The notes: generated by a model from the sequence alone, not told the origin. A stretch of DNA of 22,500 nt from Trachelipus rathkii (GCA_015478945.1 JABUQX010099198.1:1-22500); one strand, 5' to 3'. Numbered from the stretch's first letter, positions 9,686-20,943 are shown. Made by a program: numbers and translations.

Positions 9686-10237
9686 ATTATTGTATATATT
9701 TTTTTATCGTTGGAAAGTGCAATATAATATATAGTTTTATCATAGGGTCTAGTAATATAGTATAATATATATTATTATATATTAGTATACTATATATATA
9801 ATTTATACGGTTTAAATTGTTTATCATTTTTTAAATAAATATAAATATATAATAAACTAATTATAAAAGATTTTTAAGATTATCAATATCTTTACTTGTT
9901 TTTTATATGTGACATTGAATTTGTTCATGTATATATAGTAATATATATAATAATGATATAATGAATTAGTAGTATATTAGTATTTTTATAGGATAATTAT
10001 ATATATATAGAGAGCGTGATAGGGTATATATATATATATTTAATTAGCATGTGGTACGATCAAAAAAGAACTTTTTTATTATGTATGTTTAGACAGATTT
10101 TAATACTATGTATATAAACATGTTTTTAAGATAGTAAAAAATTTTTATGCATTTTTAATATTTCTGCTCTTTCCTAAGAATAAGGTTTAATAAATTATCC
10201 TCTACTAAATAATTTCCTTTTATTTCCTTTAAAGATG
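9686..10237. other. AT-rich spacer with short (TA)n runs
   Basis: TA-rich patches at 9719-9805, 9930-9990 and 10024-10040 sit in A/T-rich unique DNA. No gene, RNA or transposon end is recognised. Confidence 0.6.
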
Positions 10238-10304
10238 TCAATAATAATAATAATATTAATATTATATTATAATAATAATAATAAATAATGAATAATAAAT
10301 AATA

Positions 10305-10344
<40 letters not shown>

Positions 10345-10745
10345 CATAATAATAAGTAATATATAATAATAATAAATAATATTGTTATTAATTAGTGTTA
10401 TTCTGTTATATGTTATTGATTATCTATTATTATTATTAATTATTATTAATTAATGAGTTATTATTATTATTATTATTATTAATTATTATTATTATTCGTT
10501 ATTATTATTTATTATTTTATTATATTTTTACAATTAAAATAATTATTTTTTGTTTTTCTCTTTATTTTTTATCATCTTTTATTATTATCATTATTATTAA
10601 TATTAATATTATCTATTATTATTTAAAAAAAAAAATTTATTATTATTAATTTATTAATTATTCATACTTAATTATTATTATTATTATTGATTATATTATT
10701 ATTATTCTTTAATGATTATTATTTGCATTACTATATTATTTATTA
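10238..10745. repeat. Opposed (AAT)n and (ATT)n arrays
   Basis: Reads (AAT)n at 10238-10378, then switches to (ATT)n at 10425-10745. The arrays are reverse complements across a spacer of about 50 bp, so single strands could fold into a long imperfect hairpin. Confidence 0.9.
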
Positions 10746-11125
10746 TTATAATTGAAATATTTAACGTTCTTGGAAAAAATAGCTCTTCTATCTGCAATAT
10801 TACAGGCTAACGAGGAATGTCGCCTATAATACACAGATGTTCTTGCAGAAGACAAACAAAAAAATAAACACAACAAATAAATACAATAAATAAGGAAATA
10901 AGGGTAATATATTGAATTCCGGAGGTCGACAAATTAAAAGATAATTGGGAACAATTTTTTTGGTAACGTAGTAATACTACAAAAATTTTTATTTTATTTT
11001 AACTAAAGACATTAGGAAGAGATCATGGAGGACGCAAACACACATATTACGAGGCTTACGCAGCCCTACACACACACGACACCTACACAGGCATATATCA
11101 CGCACATACCATTACCTATATAAAC
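10746..11125. other. Non-repetitive spacer
   Basis: Moderate-complexity DNA with an A-rich patch (10850-10895) and a CA-rich patch (11038-11110). No coding frame or recognised element. Confidence 0.5.
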
Positions 11126-11440
11126 ATACATATATATATATATATTATATATAGTATATATATATAGTATAATTACTATATATATATATTATATATATAT
11201 ATAGTATGCTAGACACATCCGCATCTATACTTATAATATAGTATATATATACATATATATATTAGTATTATATATACTTAATTATATATATATATACTAT
11301 ATTATAGTAATATACGTATTAAAATAATAGTATATATATACTAATATTATATATGATATATATATCTATATATATATTAAGTATATATAATAGTTATATA
11401 TATATTATATATATATATATTATATATATATAGTATATTA
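11126..11440. repeat. Interrupted (TA)n tract
   Basis: About 300 bp of TA repeats with a short unique island at 11207-11232. Confidence 0.93.
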
Positions 11441-11767
11441 AGCTGGGTTGAAAACATACAAAAGTTGTAGTGAGATTTGAACAACTAATATTTTGGTCGT
11501 CGGCTGCTCGTTAGCGTGCTACGTTACAGGGAATCGAGTTGTCTTGGTGAAATGTGCTCACTTCATAAAAAAGAATACAAACTGAAATGTTGTTTAGAAA
11601 AGTAAGTTCTTCAGATTTGTTTTTTCATATCCCCCGCAACTTACCTGAATCTTTTATTTAAAAACAAAAAATATATATATATAGCCAGATTAATACAGTA
11701 TAGCTTAAATATCCCTACATTCTTACATGCTAAACAACCTGCATAGTACAAATCTCATAGAAAATCA
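11441..11767. other. Spacer downstream of the minus-strand pseudogene
   Basis: Unique AT-rich DNA with one short TA run (11671-11682). It may include the 3' flank of the element carrying the pseudogene, but no terminal repeat was recognised. Confidence 0.4.
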
Positions 11768-13965
11768 TCAGATTTTGTCTGTACTGAATGGTATATTTCG
11801 ATTCAATAGAATGTTGTGGTTTGTAAGTAATTGCACCATGGTCGAGAAGCGTATGACTCTCACGACCCTACTAGAAACATGCGGAAACATCGTTTGACAT
11901 TTCTTTCCACATCGACCGAGATGACACGGATACTTTTGGTTAGGCAATTTGTTGATTACTAGACGCAAAATAGTATCACTAATTATCATCCAGAAGAGTG
12001 GAGGGGGGTGTAGGAGTACTCCCCAATCGTCTTGCAGTTTCCATGATAGGAAGTGGCGTTGAGATTTACGTTTAGCTGCCTTTTTATCAAAGCAGCGAAC
12101 TTGCGACTTTGTAGGAAATTTTTATTTTTTTGCTTGAAGATTTGTTGAGCATGAAAATCTTCTTGATTGTTTCCTCGTTCATCTGCAACACCAGCTAGCA
12201 ACATGTTTTCTGGATGACAAAAATAGGAATTGTTTAGGAGCACTGGAGAAATGATGTTCTGATCACCTCAGAGAAAGTTTTGGATAGACTGTGGAACTAC
12301 ATAAAGTGAAATTCTTTGCACCATCTTGACAGAAGGGATGGGAGCAGGGATATACGAAGTTCAAGTACGATCGTACCAACGCCTCAGATCATCAGATGCG
12401 GATCTGTTGAAACGTTACAATCGAAAGCAGTCCCTGTTAGCTTTAGTTGGCCACCTTGCCTGGCTTAAGGCACCCGGCTGTGCAGTTTCCAAATACCGCA
12501 TATTATTATGATCTTATGATCTGCATTTTGTACCCCTGGCTGAATTAATAAACAGATTTTTAGTAAATACAGCTGGTCAGCACTTAGATCTTTCGTAACT
12601 GTTTCAGGAACATCAACTAGCACAGAGCCTGGAAATTGCGTTGAAAATTAATGGATCGGGTTGGTCTGAGGATCAAATGAGAGCAGTTGTGTTATAGGTC
12701 CTTCATGGTTGACGACTGGGCCAGTTTTCCTCCCATGCAAACAACACTTAATGACTTCCTGAAGTGCAGTTGCAATTAAAAATGCAACATGCATATGAGC
12801 CATTGAAGTGGTCCTTTTAAAGATGTAACTCCAACAGCGTGATTATTCCATTCTTGTTACCCGTATTCACAGCATTCCATCGCAAATCACTGCTCTTAAA
12901 GTCTCTGTAGAACTTGTTCGTTCAATAATACAGCGAATTTCATTAAATACATCTCGAGATCTTCCTGAGTTAGGGCTAACGTGATCGATGTAACATGCAT
13001 CTGTTTATGTTACTACCACGCAATGTTCTCCTCTAACTTTTCTATTCACACCTCCAGTATCGACAAGTGTTTCATCTATTTTTCCATCGAAAACAATGCA
13101 GACCATACCTCTGTGTTGCAGCAAATGCTCCTCTGACTGTTTGTCTCTCCAGTATTTTCTTTGGCGTTGTAACTTACTTGATCAACACGTTTTTTGGTGA
13201 CTAGAAGTCCCGAGGGTCCTTGAGGCAAAGCATTAACTATGAGACATGCATCTCTATTGCTCACATTGGTCCTCTCTAATGCTTTACACAACTCAGGATA
13301 CGGGTTTCTATTTTGAGGGTGACATTCTTTCATTTCTCTGATTCTTAGGAAAATGATTCTTCTAGCAGCATCACTCTCACTGCCTGATAATTCAACAGAA
13401 CTTACACATTTTGCGTATCTTTGTGTTCATCTTACTTTCAAATGTCAACCGTTTCCTTTTTCCTTTCCTGAAGTTTTTCTTTTTCTCTGTTTCTTTCCTT
13501 GTCCAGCCTTTTCTATATCATGCCGTCTTGAAGTGTTTTGATCAAGCCAAAATTGCCATTCCAATAAAGGGATTTTCTTTTCATTGGGACATTGACATTG
13601 ATTACCGTTCCACTATACCATTATGAACACACTTGCACGCGCTAATGTCGAAGAGAGACAAGAAAATGATTTTATTTTATCTTGATATGTTAGAGAGATT
13701 GTTATTTCTTGAGAATGTCATAAAGTCATGTATATTTACTATTAGTCTCTCTTCACTTTCATTATAACACTTTCAAATTCTACTGTTGGAATGCCTGCTT
13801 TATTGTATTTGCCTTTAAACTTCTGTGCCACTAAACCTTTGCTAGATGAGTAACACTGCATCTTTGTTGACTACTTGAGGGAACTTGTAGGCTCTAAAAC
13901 ATCCTCAGCCAGTGGTAGCTGATTTTCGACAAGTGGTTGTGGATAACCGAATATTGCATGCCTGT
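11768..13965 (-). pseudogene. Decayed member of a multicopy arthropod protein family with hAT-transposase-like motifs
   Basis: No single long frame survives, but the minus strand, read across frames, shows collinear conserved blocks: FGYPQPLVENQ (near 13945), KAGIPTVEFESV (near 13798), LFDISACKC (near 13650), FWLDQNTSRR (near 13550), YPELCKALERTNVSNRDACL (near 13305-13248), FDGKID (about 13090), GGVNRKVRGEHCVVV (about 13050), YIDHVSPNSGRSRD (about 12990), ICDGM..NTGNKNG (about 12884), QWLICMLH (about 12805-12782), DVPETVTKDLSADQLY (about 12615-12565), PGALSQARW (about 12477-12451), SYFCHPENMLLAGVADER (about 12230-12175) and KYPCHLGRC (about 11935). I recall these blocks from a large set of uncharacterised, repeated insect, spider and crustacean proteins. 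The two Asp motifs, C-x2-H (CMLH) and RW block recall hAT transposases; that is inference. Many frameshifts and stops show it is dead. Confidence 0.75.
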
Positions 13966-14310
13966 CTTATGCCTTGTTGCCCATCGCCATGATACGTTTT
14001 TGCGTAATAGTAATAAACACTGCACCCACAGGATTTATCTCAAACGTCGAATAGTCTGGGAATCTGATAATGAGGACAGCAAATAGCTCTCATTAGTATT
14101 TCAAACCAAATTTTGAGACAAAGCAATATAAAAGTTAGCATACCTATTTAAAAATAGTAAAAAACGATGTCAAAATCCTTTTAAAAAACTAAAGTTGGCC
14201 CCCTAGAACATTGAGTAAATGCTAAAATGATTTTTTGTCACTACACGGGAGGCCAAGGAGAGCACCAATTTGCCATGTTTTGGTTATCCAGCCAAAATGT
14301 CAACCCCAGC
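13966..14310. other. Probable 5' flank of the minus-strand pseudogene
   Basis: Unique DNA upstream, in the minus sense, of the first conserved block. It may hold a 5' untranslated or N-terminal segment of the family, but no frame is convincing and no inverted repeat was found against the 11.4-11.8 kb side. Confidence 0.35.
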
Positions 14311-14645
14311 TTAATATTATATATATATAAAATATATGATATATATATATATAGCATGCTTATATATTATATATATATATATATTATATTATCTATATTT
14401 ATATATATATAGTTATTATATATATCAAAATATATATATATATAGTATATATAGTATATAGAAAATACATGTAAATACATGATATAGCTATATAACATTC
14501 TTGTCAGTAAATATATATATATATATATATATACTATATATATTTATATATATATATGTATCATAGTATATATATATATACTATATATATATATATAATC
14601 CAGCTTAATATATATATATATATATATATAATATATATATATATG
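14311..14645. repeat. Interrupted (TA)n tract
   Basis: TA repeats at 14318-14455 and 14512-14644 flank about 55 bp of unique DNA. Confidence 0.95.
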
Positions 14646-14740
14646 TATTCCGAAGATTCCAACTACGGAAAATTATGTGATTTCGATTGCTTAAGAATAA
14701 TGGAAATTTCATATCCGATTTCGATTCCAATTCACCAAAA

Positions 14741-14741
<1 letters not shown>

Positions 14742-14832
<91 letters not shown>

Positions 14833-14834
14833 TA

Positions 14835-14886
<52 letters not shown>

Positions 14887-14956
14887 TTTATTTTTATTTT
14901 TATTTTTATTTTTATTTTTATTTTTATTTTTATTTTTTTTTTTTTTTTTATTTTTA

Positions 14957-15051
<95 letters not shown>

Positions 15052-15135
15052 TATATTATTTTATTTTATTTTTTTATTTTTATTTTTTTTTTTTTTATTT
15101 TTATTATTTATTTTAATTTTTATTTTTTATTTTTA
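14742..15135 (+). repeat. Giant (TTA)n / (TTTTTA)n pyrimidine-rich tract
   Basis: (ATT)n at 14742-14882, (TTTTTA)n hexamer at about 14886-14965 with a long T run, (ATT)n again at 14963-15052, then T-rich TTTTTA variants to 15135. About 390 bp with no G or C. Hundreds of Tyr, Leu or Phe codons read through it; these are not genes. Confidence 0.97.
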
Positions 15136-15185
15136 ATTACTAAATATTATGATGGGTTATTATTATTAATAGTTTAACTTCTTAT

Positions 15186-15500
15186 ATTCTGATTATTTAT
15201 TATTATTATTATTATTAATTATTATTATATATTATTATTATTATTAATTATTATTATTATTAATTATTATTAATTATTAATTATTATTATTATTCCGAAA
15301 AGAATATATTGTGATAGTTAAAATTTACCAAATATTTAATGATTCCGATCCCAATATCGATTCCGATTTCACATCCCTATTTTAAATCTGACTGTTGTTA
15401 TAGAAGTAATTATTATATATTATTATATAAATTATTAGTTATAAATTATTATATATATATAAATTATAAATTATTATATATTATTTATTATTTATTTTAT
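15186..15500. repeat. (ATT)n and (TA)n tracts with a short unique island
   Basis: ATT array at 15196-15294, a unique island to about 15408 containing two GATTCCGAT words, then AT/TTA repeats to about 15500. Confidence 0.9.
15288..15323 (+). repeat. Dispersed repeat copy B (array-end motif)
   Basis: Matches 7081-7116 with two mismatches over 36 bp, including ATATTGTGATAGTTAAAA. Both copies lie at the 3' end of an ATT array. Confidence 0.8.
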
Positions 15501-15949
15501 TATACAATTTTCTTATTTTGTTATCTTCTATTCTAATTAAAGAGTATAGCGAATTATTATTATTTTTTTTTTATAATTATTATTAATTATAAAATAGTTC
15601 TAGAATATTAAAAGAAAACGGAGAACATGAAAAGCTCCACAAAAAAGCCACGCCCGGAATTGCAATGTGAATAATATAATTTAAGTATATTTAAAATTTT
15701 AAAGGCATATTTCTATAATTTTTAACATATTGTAATTACTTTTATACAATATAAATCCTGAATTTTAGGCTCACGTCAAGTACTTTTACTTTTCGATGGT
15801 TATTATCATAGCACGAAAAACTAGAATTCGCTGGTTAAGCTTGCCTTTTTATCCATTTATCAGAGATTTTATTCTTGAGAGTATTAAGTATTCCTGTTAG
15901 CATAATAGCAATTGCCCCAATGATATCCTTTAATAGATAAATTAAGCCA
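15501..15949. other. AT-rich unique spacer
   Basis: Contains AAAATAGTTCTAGAA (15591), a word also present at 7879 in the same order relative to the array-end motif. Otherwise no gene or element is recognised. Confidence 0.45.
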
Positions 15950-16090
15950 CTACCATGGCACAATGGCAGAGCAATCGAGTCGGTAGGTAAAGGCCCAGGG
16001 TTCGATCCCCCGTACCATTACTAGGTAGAAATTACCTATGATAGTTCCACTCCTAGAATAGGGCATTGCCCGTGAGTTGCTAACTTTAAA
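15950..16090 (+). mobile_element. tRNA-derived SINE
   Basis: TGGCACAATGGCAGAGC at 15956-15972 resembles a tRNA D-arm/A box, and GGTTCGATCCCC at 15999-16010 is a near-perfect internal promoter B box, at tRNA-like spacing. The acceptor ends do not pair (CTACCAT against GTACCAT), so this is not a working tRNA gene. A tRNA-unrelated body of about 70 bp follows; its end is a guess. RNA polymerase III would transcribe an intact copy. Confidence 0.65.
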
Positions 16091-16139
16091 ATAACGCAAT
16101 ATAGCTTTGAAAACTTCTAAATCACTTATTATAAAAAAC

Positions 16140-17110
16140 ATGAAAGTAATGTCAAAAAGAAGAAGAGAAATTGATGAGACACAATATTACTGATTAAAGC
16201 AATGCTGGAAAAAGATAATGGCCTTATTTCTACTGTTTTTTGTGAAACTGTAAATATCATTGAGAAAATTACCACTGTTAATACAATGAATATTCTGTTA
16301 CATATTTAACATTAGATGGTGTAAATTCAGATATAATACATCAAGAACCTTTGCCTATTTTAAAAGCTTTGCCATTTAAACAAAAGCTTGAAACAAGACG
16401 AAGAGAATATGTGATATGATTAAATAAATTGAGATTGAAGACAGCTATATCTTTTGTTCACCTTGAAAATATCCGCAGTTATTAATAATATGACCTTTCT
16501 AACAATTTTAAAATATCTACGAATATTTTTTTTTTTTTTTTTAAGTAAATGATGCTACCGTGGCTTCGATATATAATGAGGTCGGTACCTGAGTTAATGA
16601 ATATCAAATTCTGTTAAAAAAGTATAGTATCATTGGAGGAAGCAATGGTTCCAAATTTAAGGGATTGGTAGCTTATCTAAAAGTAATTTGTCCTAATACT
16701 GATAATGCATTCTATAGTACTCACACAGACACGATCTCTTAATATAGTTACTAGAACCATTAACAAAATAAAGTCCAATTTTAAATATCAGAGACTTTTC
16801 AGAAAATTTTGCGAAAGCAATGATGAACTGTACGTGAGGTTTTTCTCTATTACCATATTAAAAGCAATAGTTTAAATAAGAGTTTTAAGTTTTTGTAATC
16901 CAAGGAAAGTTGGTATCGTTTATTGCTTGGAAATGAGAGTTAAAAGTACATAGAAAAGCATTTTTTTTAAGGAACCTAGTTGAAAAAAATGTTTGTGCCA
17001 GAGTAAGCTGAAATCAATGAATGATGATATAAAACATTTTGAACATCTGAGATTGTTGAAAATAGATAAGGAAAACAGAATTTCATATTTAAACAGTATA
17101 CAATATAGTA
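16140..17110 (+). pseudogene. Decayed hAT transposase (ZBED5/SCAND3-like)
   Basis: hAT transposases cut and paste DNA with an RNase H-like domain. Here the recognisable part is central: GGSNGSKFKGLVAYLKVICP (from 16635, matching the family's DGA..M.GK.KG..A..K segment after the second catalytic Asp, with the Asp itself replaced), then after a frame change near 16735, INKIKSN..YQRLFRKFCE and SNDELYVRF (16738-16840), matching the helix that normally leads to HTEVRWLS. The RW motif is lost, and stops and frameshifts interrupt every frame. Sequence on both sides (16140-16600 and 16870-17110) is weakly coding-like and may belong to it. The assignment rests on motif recall. Confidence 0.6.
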
Positions 17111-17980
17111 AAGCAGTGGCGAATTCCTAATGCTTTCTGAGCGTGCGGCGCATGCTTAATGGAAAAAAAAATTTGATTGTCATCATACTATAATTTGAGA
17201 ATAAAGATATCGATAATTATTGTTCTTCTAACTCTTCTTTCTATTAGCAATAGATTCAAATTTATATTTAATTTGAATTCTCGAGCAGCCAATGTGAAAG
17301 AAAATTCCGCTAGTCAATACGGTGCTTGCGGTAACTCGAGCGACCCCTTTCCTGAGAAGTTTAACTTGGCATTAAGTAAGTCTCGCCGTATGTAAATTAC
17401 TCAAGGCGAAATACTCTGAAAGCTTGCGAACCTTAAAAGCAGCAAATACTTTGAGAGCGAGATCGAGATCGAAAATGCCTTTCCTAGTTTTTTATCCTAA
17501 TTATTCTTTCCAATTCCTCGTTATTCTCCCTTAATTTGAAAAAAAAGAATGATTATGTTTTTTTTCTGCTATTCTGTTCAGGGTTGCCACATTGGCTATT
17601 TAATGGCCAGATTTCACAAATTTAAGCAATAAATTAGAAAGAAAATGTTTTCAGACCTTTAGATATAATTAAGTGTCAAATTTACAATATAAATAAAATA
17701 TTGGTAAAATACAGAAAATAATGCGAATCATTTTAATTAAATTTTGGATAGAAAAAACAAAAACAAGGAAAACTGCTATACTGAAGAATGGAGAAATAGG
17801 CTTGTTTGACTGTTTCGCAAGTAGTACTTAGTGTCTGTTAGATGGGCGTGGCGTGGGCGTGGGACGTTTTGAGCGTGCGCGCATTTTAACCAGTTTTGCT
17901 CAATTTTCATGTTTAGCATTTTTTTTTAAATTCCCATTTATTATTATCTGATGATAATAACCGCAAATATAAAAGCGAAT

Positions 17981-17982
<2 letters not shown>

Positions 17983-18012
<30 letters not shown>
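17983..18012 (+). repeat. Poly-A tract
   Basis: About 29 consecutive A residues inside the candidate hAT element. It could mark a retroposon inserted there, but no body was recognised. Confidence 0.9.
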
Positions 18013-18015
<3 letters not shown>

Positions 18016-18204
18016 AGAGTAAAAAAAATAAAAAGATATTCAAGGTTCCAGAAGGCACCAGGTTCCAATAGGGATGTTTTCTGTAAGCTCTGTCGCTTTG
18101 CAATAAAGTGTTGATGATTTTATAACCTTAAAAATTTCGTTTGTCGCCTCATGAGTGGTGGGTAACAGGAAGCTTTCAAAAGAAGCAGATTTCAAAGTTT
18201 ATCT

Positions 18205-18285
18205 ACAATTTGGCGAATCGATTAGGTAGTGACTCTGCAAGTATCAGATTTTGCAAGTAAGGGCTTTGTAGTTCAATTCCTATAT
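18205..18285 (+). mobile_element. Possible second tRNA-like SINE remnant
   Basis: TTAGGTAGTGACTC resembles a degenerate A box and GTAGTTCAATTCC (18267-18279) a degenerate B box, at plausible spacing, directly before a (TA)n array. Weak evidence. Confidence 0.25.
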
Positions 18286-18430
18286 ATCAGTATATACTAT
18301 ATATATTATATTATAGGCTATATATGATTATATATTATTCTATATATTTATATATAGTATATATTTATATTATATTAGTATATAATCTTACATATTAGTA
18401 TATATATATAAGTATATACTATATATATGG
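18281..18430. repeat. Interrupted (TA)n tract
   Basis: TA-rich sequence just inside the right end of the candidate hAT element. Confidence 0.92.
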
Positions 18431-18510
18431 TGAGACTATTGTATTTAGGGTTAGAGATATTATTATAACATTCCGCATGCTCAAACATTTTTGTCAGGAT
18501 TCGCCCCTGG

Positions 18511-19010
18511 TTACATAATATATCAATATAGCTTATATAATATATGTATATTCTTACTACTCACTATATATATAATATATACTATACTATATATTATTAT
18601 ATAAGTAACTATATATATTATAATATATATTAGTATAATATATATATATATATATATATATACGAATATATATATATTAATATATATATATAGTATTAAT
18701 AATTATAGGTATATATATATATTTTATGTATTAATATATGTATATAATAAGTATTATATGATAGTAGATATATAGTATATACCAACACACACTATAGTTA
18801 TATATATTAATATATATTTATATATAATATAATATACAATAATATATAAATATATTATTATATAGTATATTGATATAAGGTATACTATATAATTTATATT
18901 GTAGTTTTCTTGACAAATTAAACTCTACTATTATATTATATTATATATATATAGATTATATATATGTACTAGTAATTATTATATTTATATTAGAGTATAT
19001 ATATAGGTAT
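18511..19010. repeat. Long interrupted (TA)n tract
   Basis: About 500 bp of TA and TATTA repeats with single-base interruptions and two short unique patches (18780-18800, 18898-18930). Confidence 0.93.
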
Positions 19011-19520
19011 TATTAAGGGAGCGGAATGGTGACGTAATGAGCTAAACTAAAGCTGGAGTTTATCTTCTATAGAAGCTGGGCTATTCATGATTGATCAGGT
19101 TGATCCATTTATTCCCGACCTTCAATATTCTAGCGACAACATTGAAGAAGAAAACATGAATCTTAGAAATAAATTGAAAATGTAAAAGTGCTAGATTACG
19201 AAAGTGAATTGGCTATTGTTTCTGATGCCTTGCTTGTAAAACGATAAAAATTATTTAATATTAACAATAATTAAAGGATGAAAACTGGCATCGTGCCAAT
19301 GTATGCCAAGGTATAAAGGGCTAACTTTTTTTTTAATTATTTTCTTTATTTGGAAAGTCTTGAGCATTATCCGCAGTTCTCCTATTTTTTAGAGATGGAT
19401 TAATGGTTTTCATTAATTCAATTAATTACACCGGAATAGAAGTTAATTTTTAGGAAGGTTTTTACATGGGTCAAATTCAAAAGGGTAAAACAAGGTCATA
19501 CAATGGTAACAATTAATTTT
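19011..19520. other. Unassigned unique segment
   Basis: Mixed-composition DNA. The + strand has a short open run of 34 codons from ATG 19088 (FIPDLQYSSDNIEEENMN) that ends at a stop and is unsupported by any family match. It could be transposon debris. No gene is called. Confidence 0.4.
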
Positions 19521-19524
19521 CATT

Positions 19525-19591
19525 ATATAAGTATAATATAATATTATATAATACAATATAGGGTATAGTAGATAATATATATATAGTATAT

Positions 19592-19623
<32 letters not shown>

Positions 19624-19658
19624 GCATATATATATATATATATATATAATATTTATAT
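19525..19658. repeat. (TA)n tract
   Basis: TA repeats, purest at 19603-19648. Confidence 0.95.
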
Positions 19659-20025
19659 ATGTCTCCACTGGGTGGGCAAGGACAAGAGGCCCACGAAGTG
19701 AGCCCCACCAACATTCGCTACCAGAATTGAGAGATATTCCCAGAGTCAGGTCCAATTTAAAGGTCGACATGCAGCCCGAAACACGACCTTTGAGACAAGT
19801 GTGGGGCAACAGTCAATAGTTATTGTGAACTAATAGATAGGGGGGGAGTGCTGGTTCCAGACTTTTATCATAGGATTGGCATGTAAGATGTGAGCATTGG
19901 CGGTTTAAGTCTGGGTCCAGAGAGGTGAATAGAGGAGGGATGAGACTGTGCAAGAAAATCGTGTCCCCTCACAATCCCCTTCTCACAGGAGGAGTATGCG
20001 GATGGAGAGTTTAAGAAGAGCAGCG
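19659..20025. other. Unique segment before the GA satellite
   Basis: Higher-complexity DNA open for about 55 codons on + (to 19819) and about 50 on minus (from 19809), neither with a recognisable domain. A run of seven G residues lies near 19842. It may be the flank or insertion boundary of the satellite. Confidence 0.4.
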
Positions 20026-20193
20026 GTCAGGTGAGGAGAGAGAGAGAGAGAGGGACGAGGGAGGTGATCCGGAACATTTAAGTTTAGAGAGAGAGAGAGC
20101 GAGAGAGAGAGAGAGGAGAGAGAGAGAGAGGAGAGAGAGGCAGAGAGCTCAGAGACAGCGGTTTCGGGTGAGAGGACGAGAATAGCAGAGAGC

Positions 20194-20240
<47 letters not shown>

Positions 20241-20382
20241 CATCTTACAATCAAGGAAATGATGAAAAAACAATAAAAAGAAGAGCAGAGAGAGAGAGAG
20301 AAGGAGGATTATCAGTCGAGCGGTCCTTACAGTGGATAAGAGACGAAGTGAGAGAGAGAGAGGGAGAGAAAGAAGAGAGAGA

Positions 20383-20425
<43 letters not shown>

Positions 20426-20456
20426 CAGAAAGAGGCAGGTTCTTGGACTTCAAGTC

Positions 20457-20514
<58 letters not shown>

Positions 20515-20889
20515 CTCAGAAGAGCAGGTCCTTTGAGAAAAGAGAGAGAGAGAGAAAAAGAGAGAGAGAGAGGAGAGAGGAGAGTAGAGAGAGAGAAGGA
20601 GGATTATCAGTCGAGCGGTTCTTACGAAGGGAGAAGAAGTGGAGAGAGAGAGAGAAGAGAAGAGAAGAAAGCGAGAGAGAGAAGGAAAGAGAGAGAGAGC
20701 GGTCCTTACAGAAGGGAGAGAAGTGAGAGAGAGAGAGAAAGAGTAAAGAGAGAGAGAGAGCAGAAGGAGAGAGAGGAGAGAAGAGAGAGAGAGGAGAGAA
20801 GAGGAAGAGAAGAGACGAGAGAGAGAGAAGGATGATTAATCAGTCGAGCGGTCCTTAACAGAAGGGAGAGAATAGAGAGATGAGAGAGA

Positions 20890-20943
<54 letters not shown>

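Larger units (their letters stand above)
17114..18509. mobile_element. Candidate non-autonomous hAT element with terminal inverted repeats
   Basis: The left end reads CAGTGGCGAATTCCT then TGAGCGTGCGG 24 bases in. The right end, read on the minus strand from 18509, gives CAGGGGCGAATCCTG then TGAGCATGCGG 26 bases in. CAGNGGCG starts are typical of hAT ends. The 1.4-kb interior has no transposase; it holds an open stretch of about 70 codons (17177-17395), a G-rich patch (17841-17863) followed by another GAGCGTGCG word (17871), a poly-A (17983-18012) and a (TA)n tract near the right end. Flanking octamers (TAGTAAAG left, GTTACATA right) do not match as an 8-bp target duplication, so the ends may have decayed or belong to different copies. 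Confidence 0.55.

Noticed and set aside
10914..10930. Adjacent EcoRI, BspEI and SalI sites resembling a cloning linker
   Set aside because: Only 17 bases and no adjoining vector sequence; chance is sufficient.
12326..12511. Plus-strand 61-codon frame
   Set aside because: It lies antisense to the collinear motifs of the minus-strand pseudogene and is a shadow of it.
14556..15136. Long open frames of 149-186 codons of Tyr, Leu and Phe
   Set aside because: Pure translation of (ATT)n and (TTTTTA)n repeats; no composition or motif of a real protein.
15950..16020. Functional tRNA gene
   Set aside because: The acceptor-stem ends do not pair and no proper anticodon arm can be drawn; a SINE head fits better.
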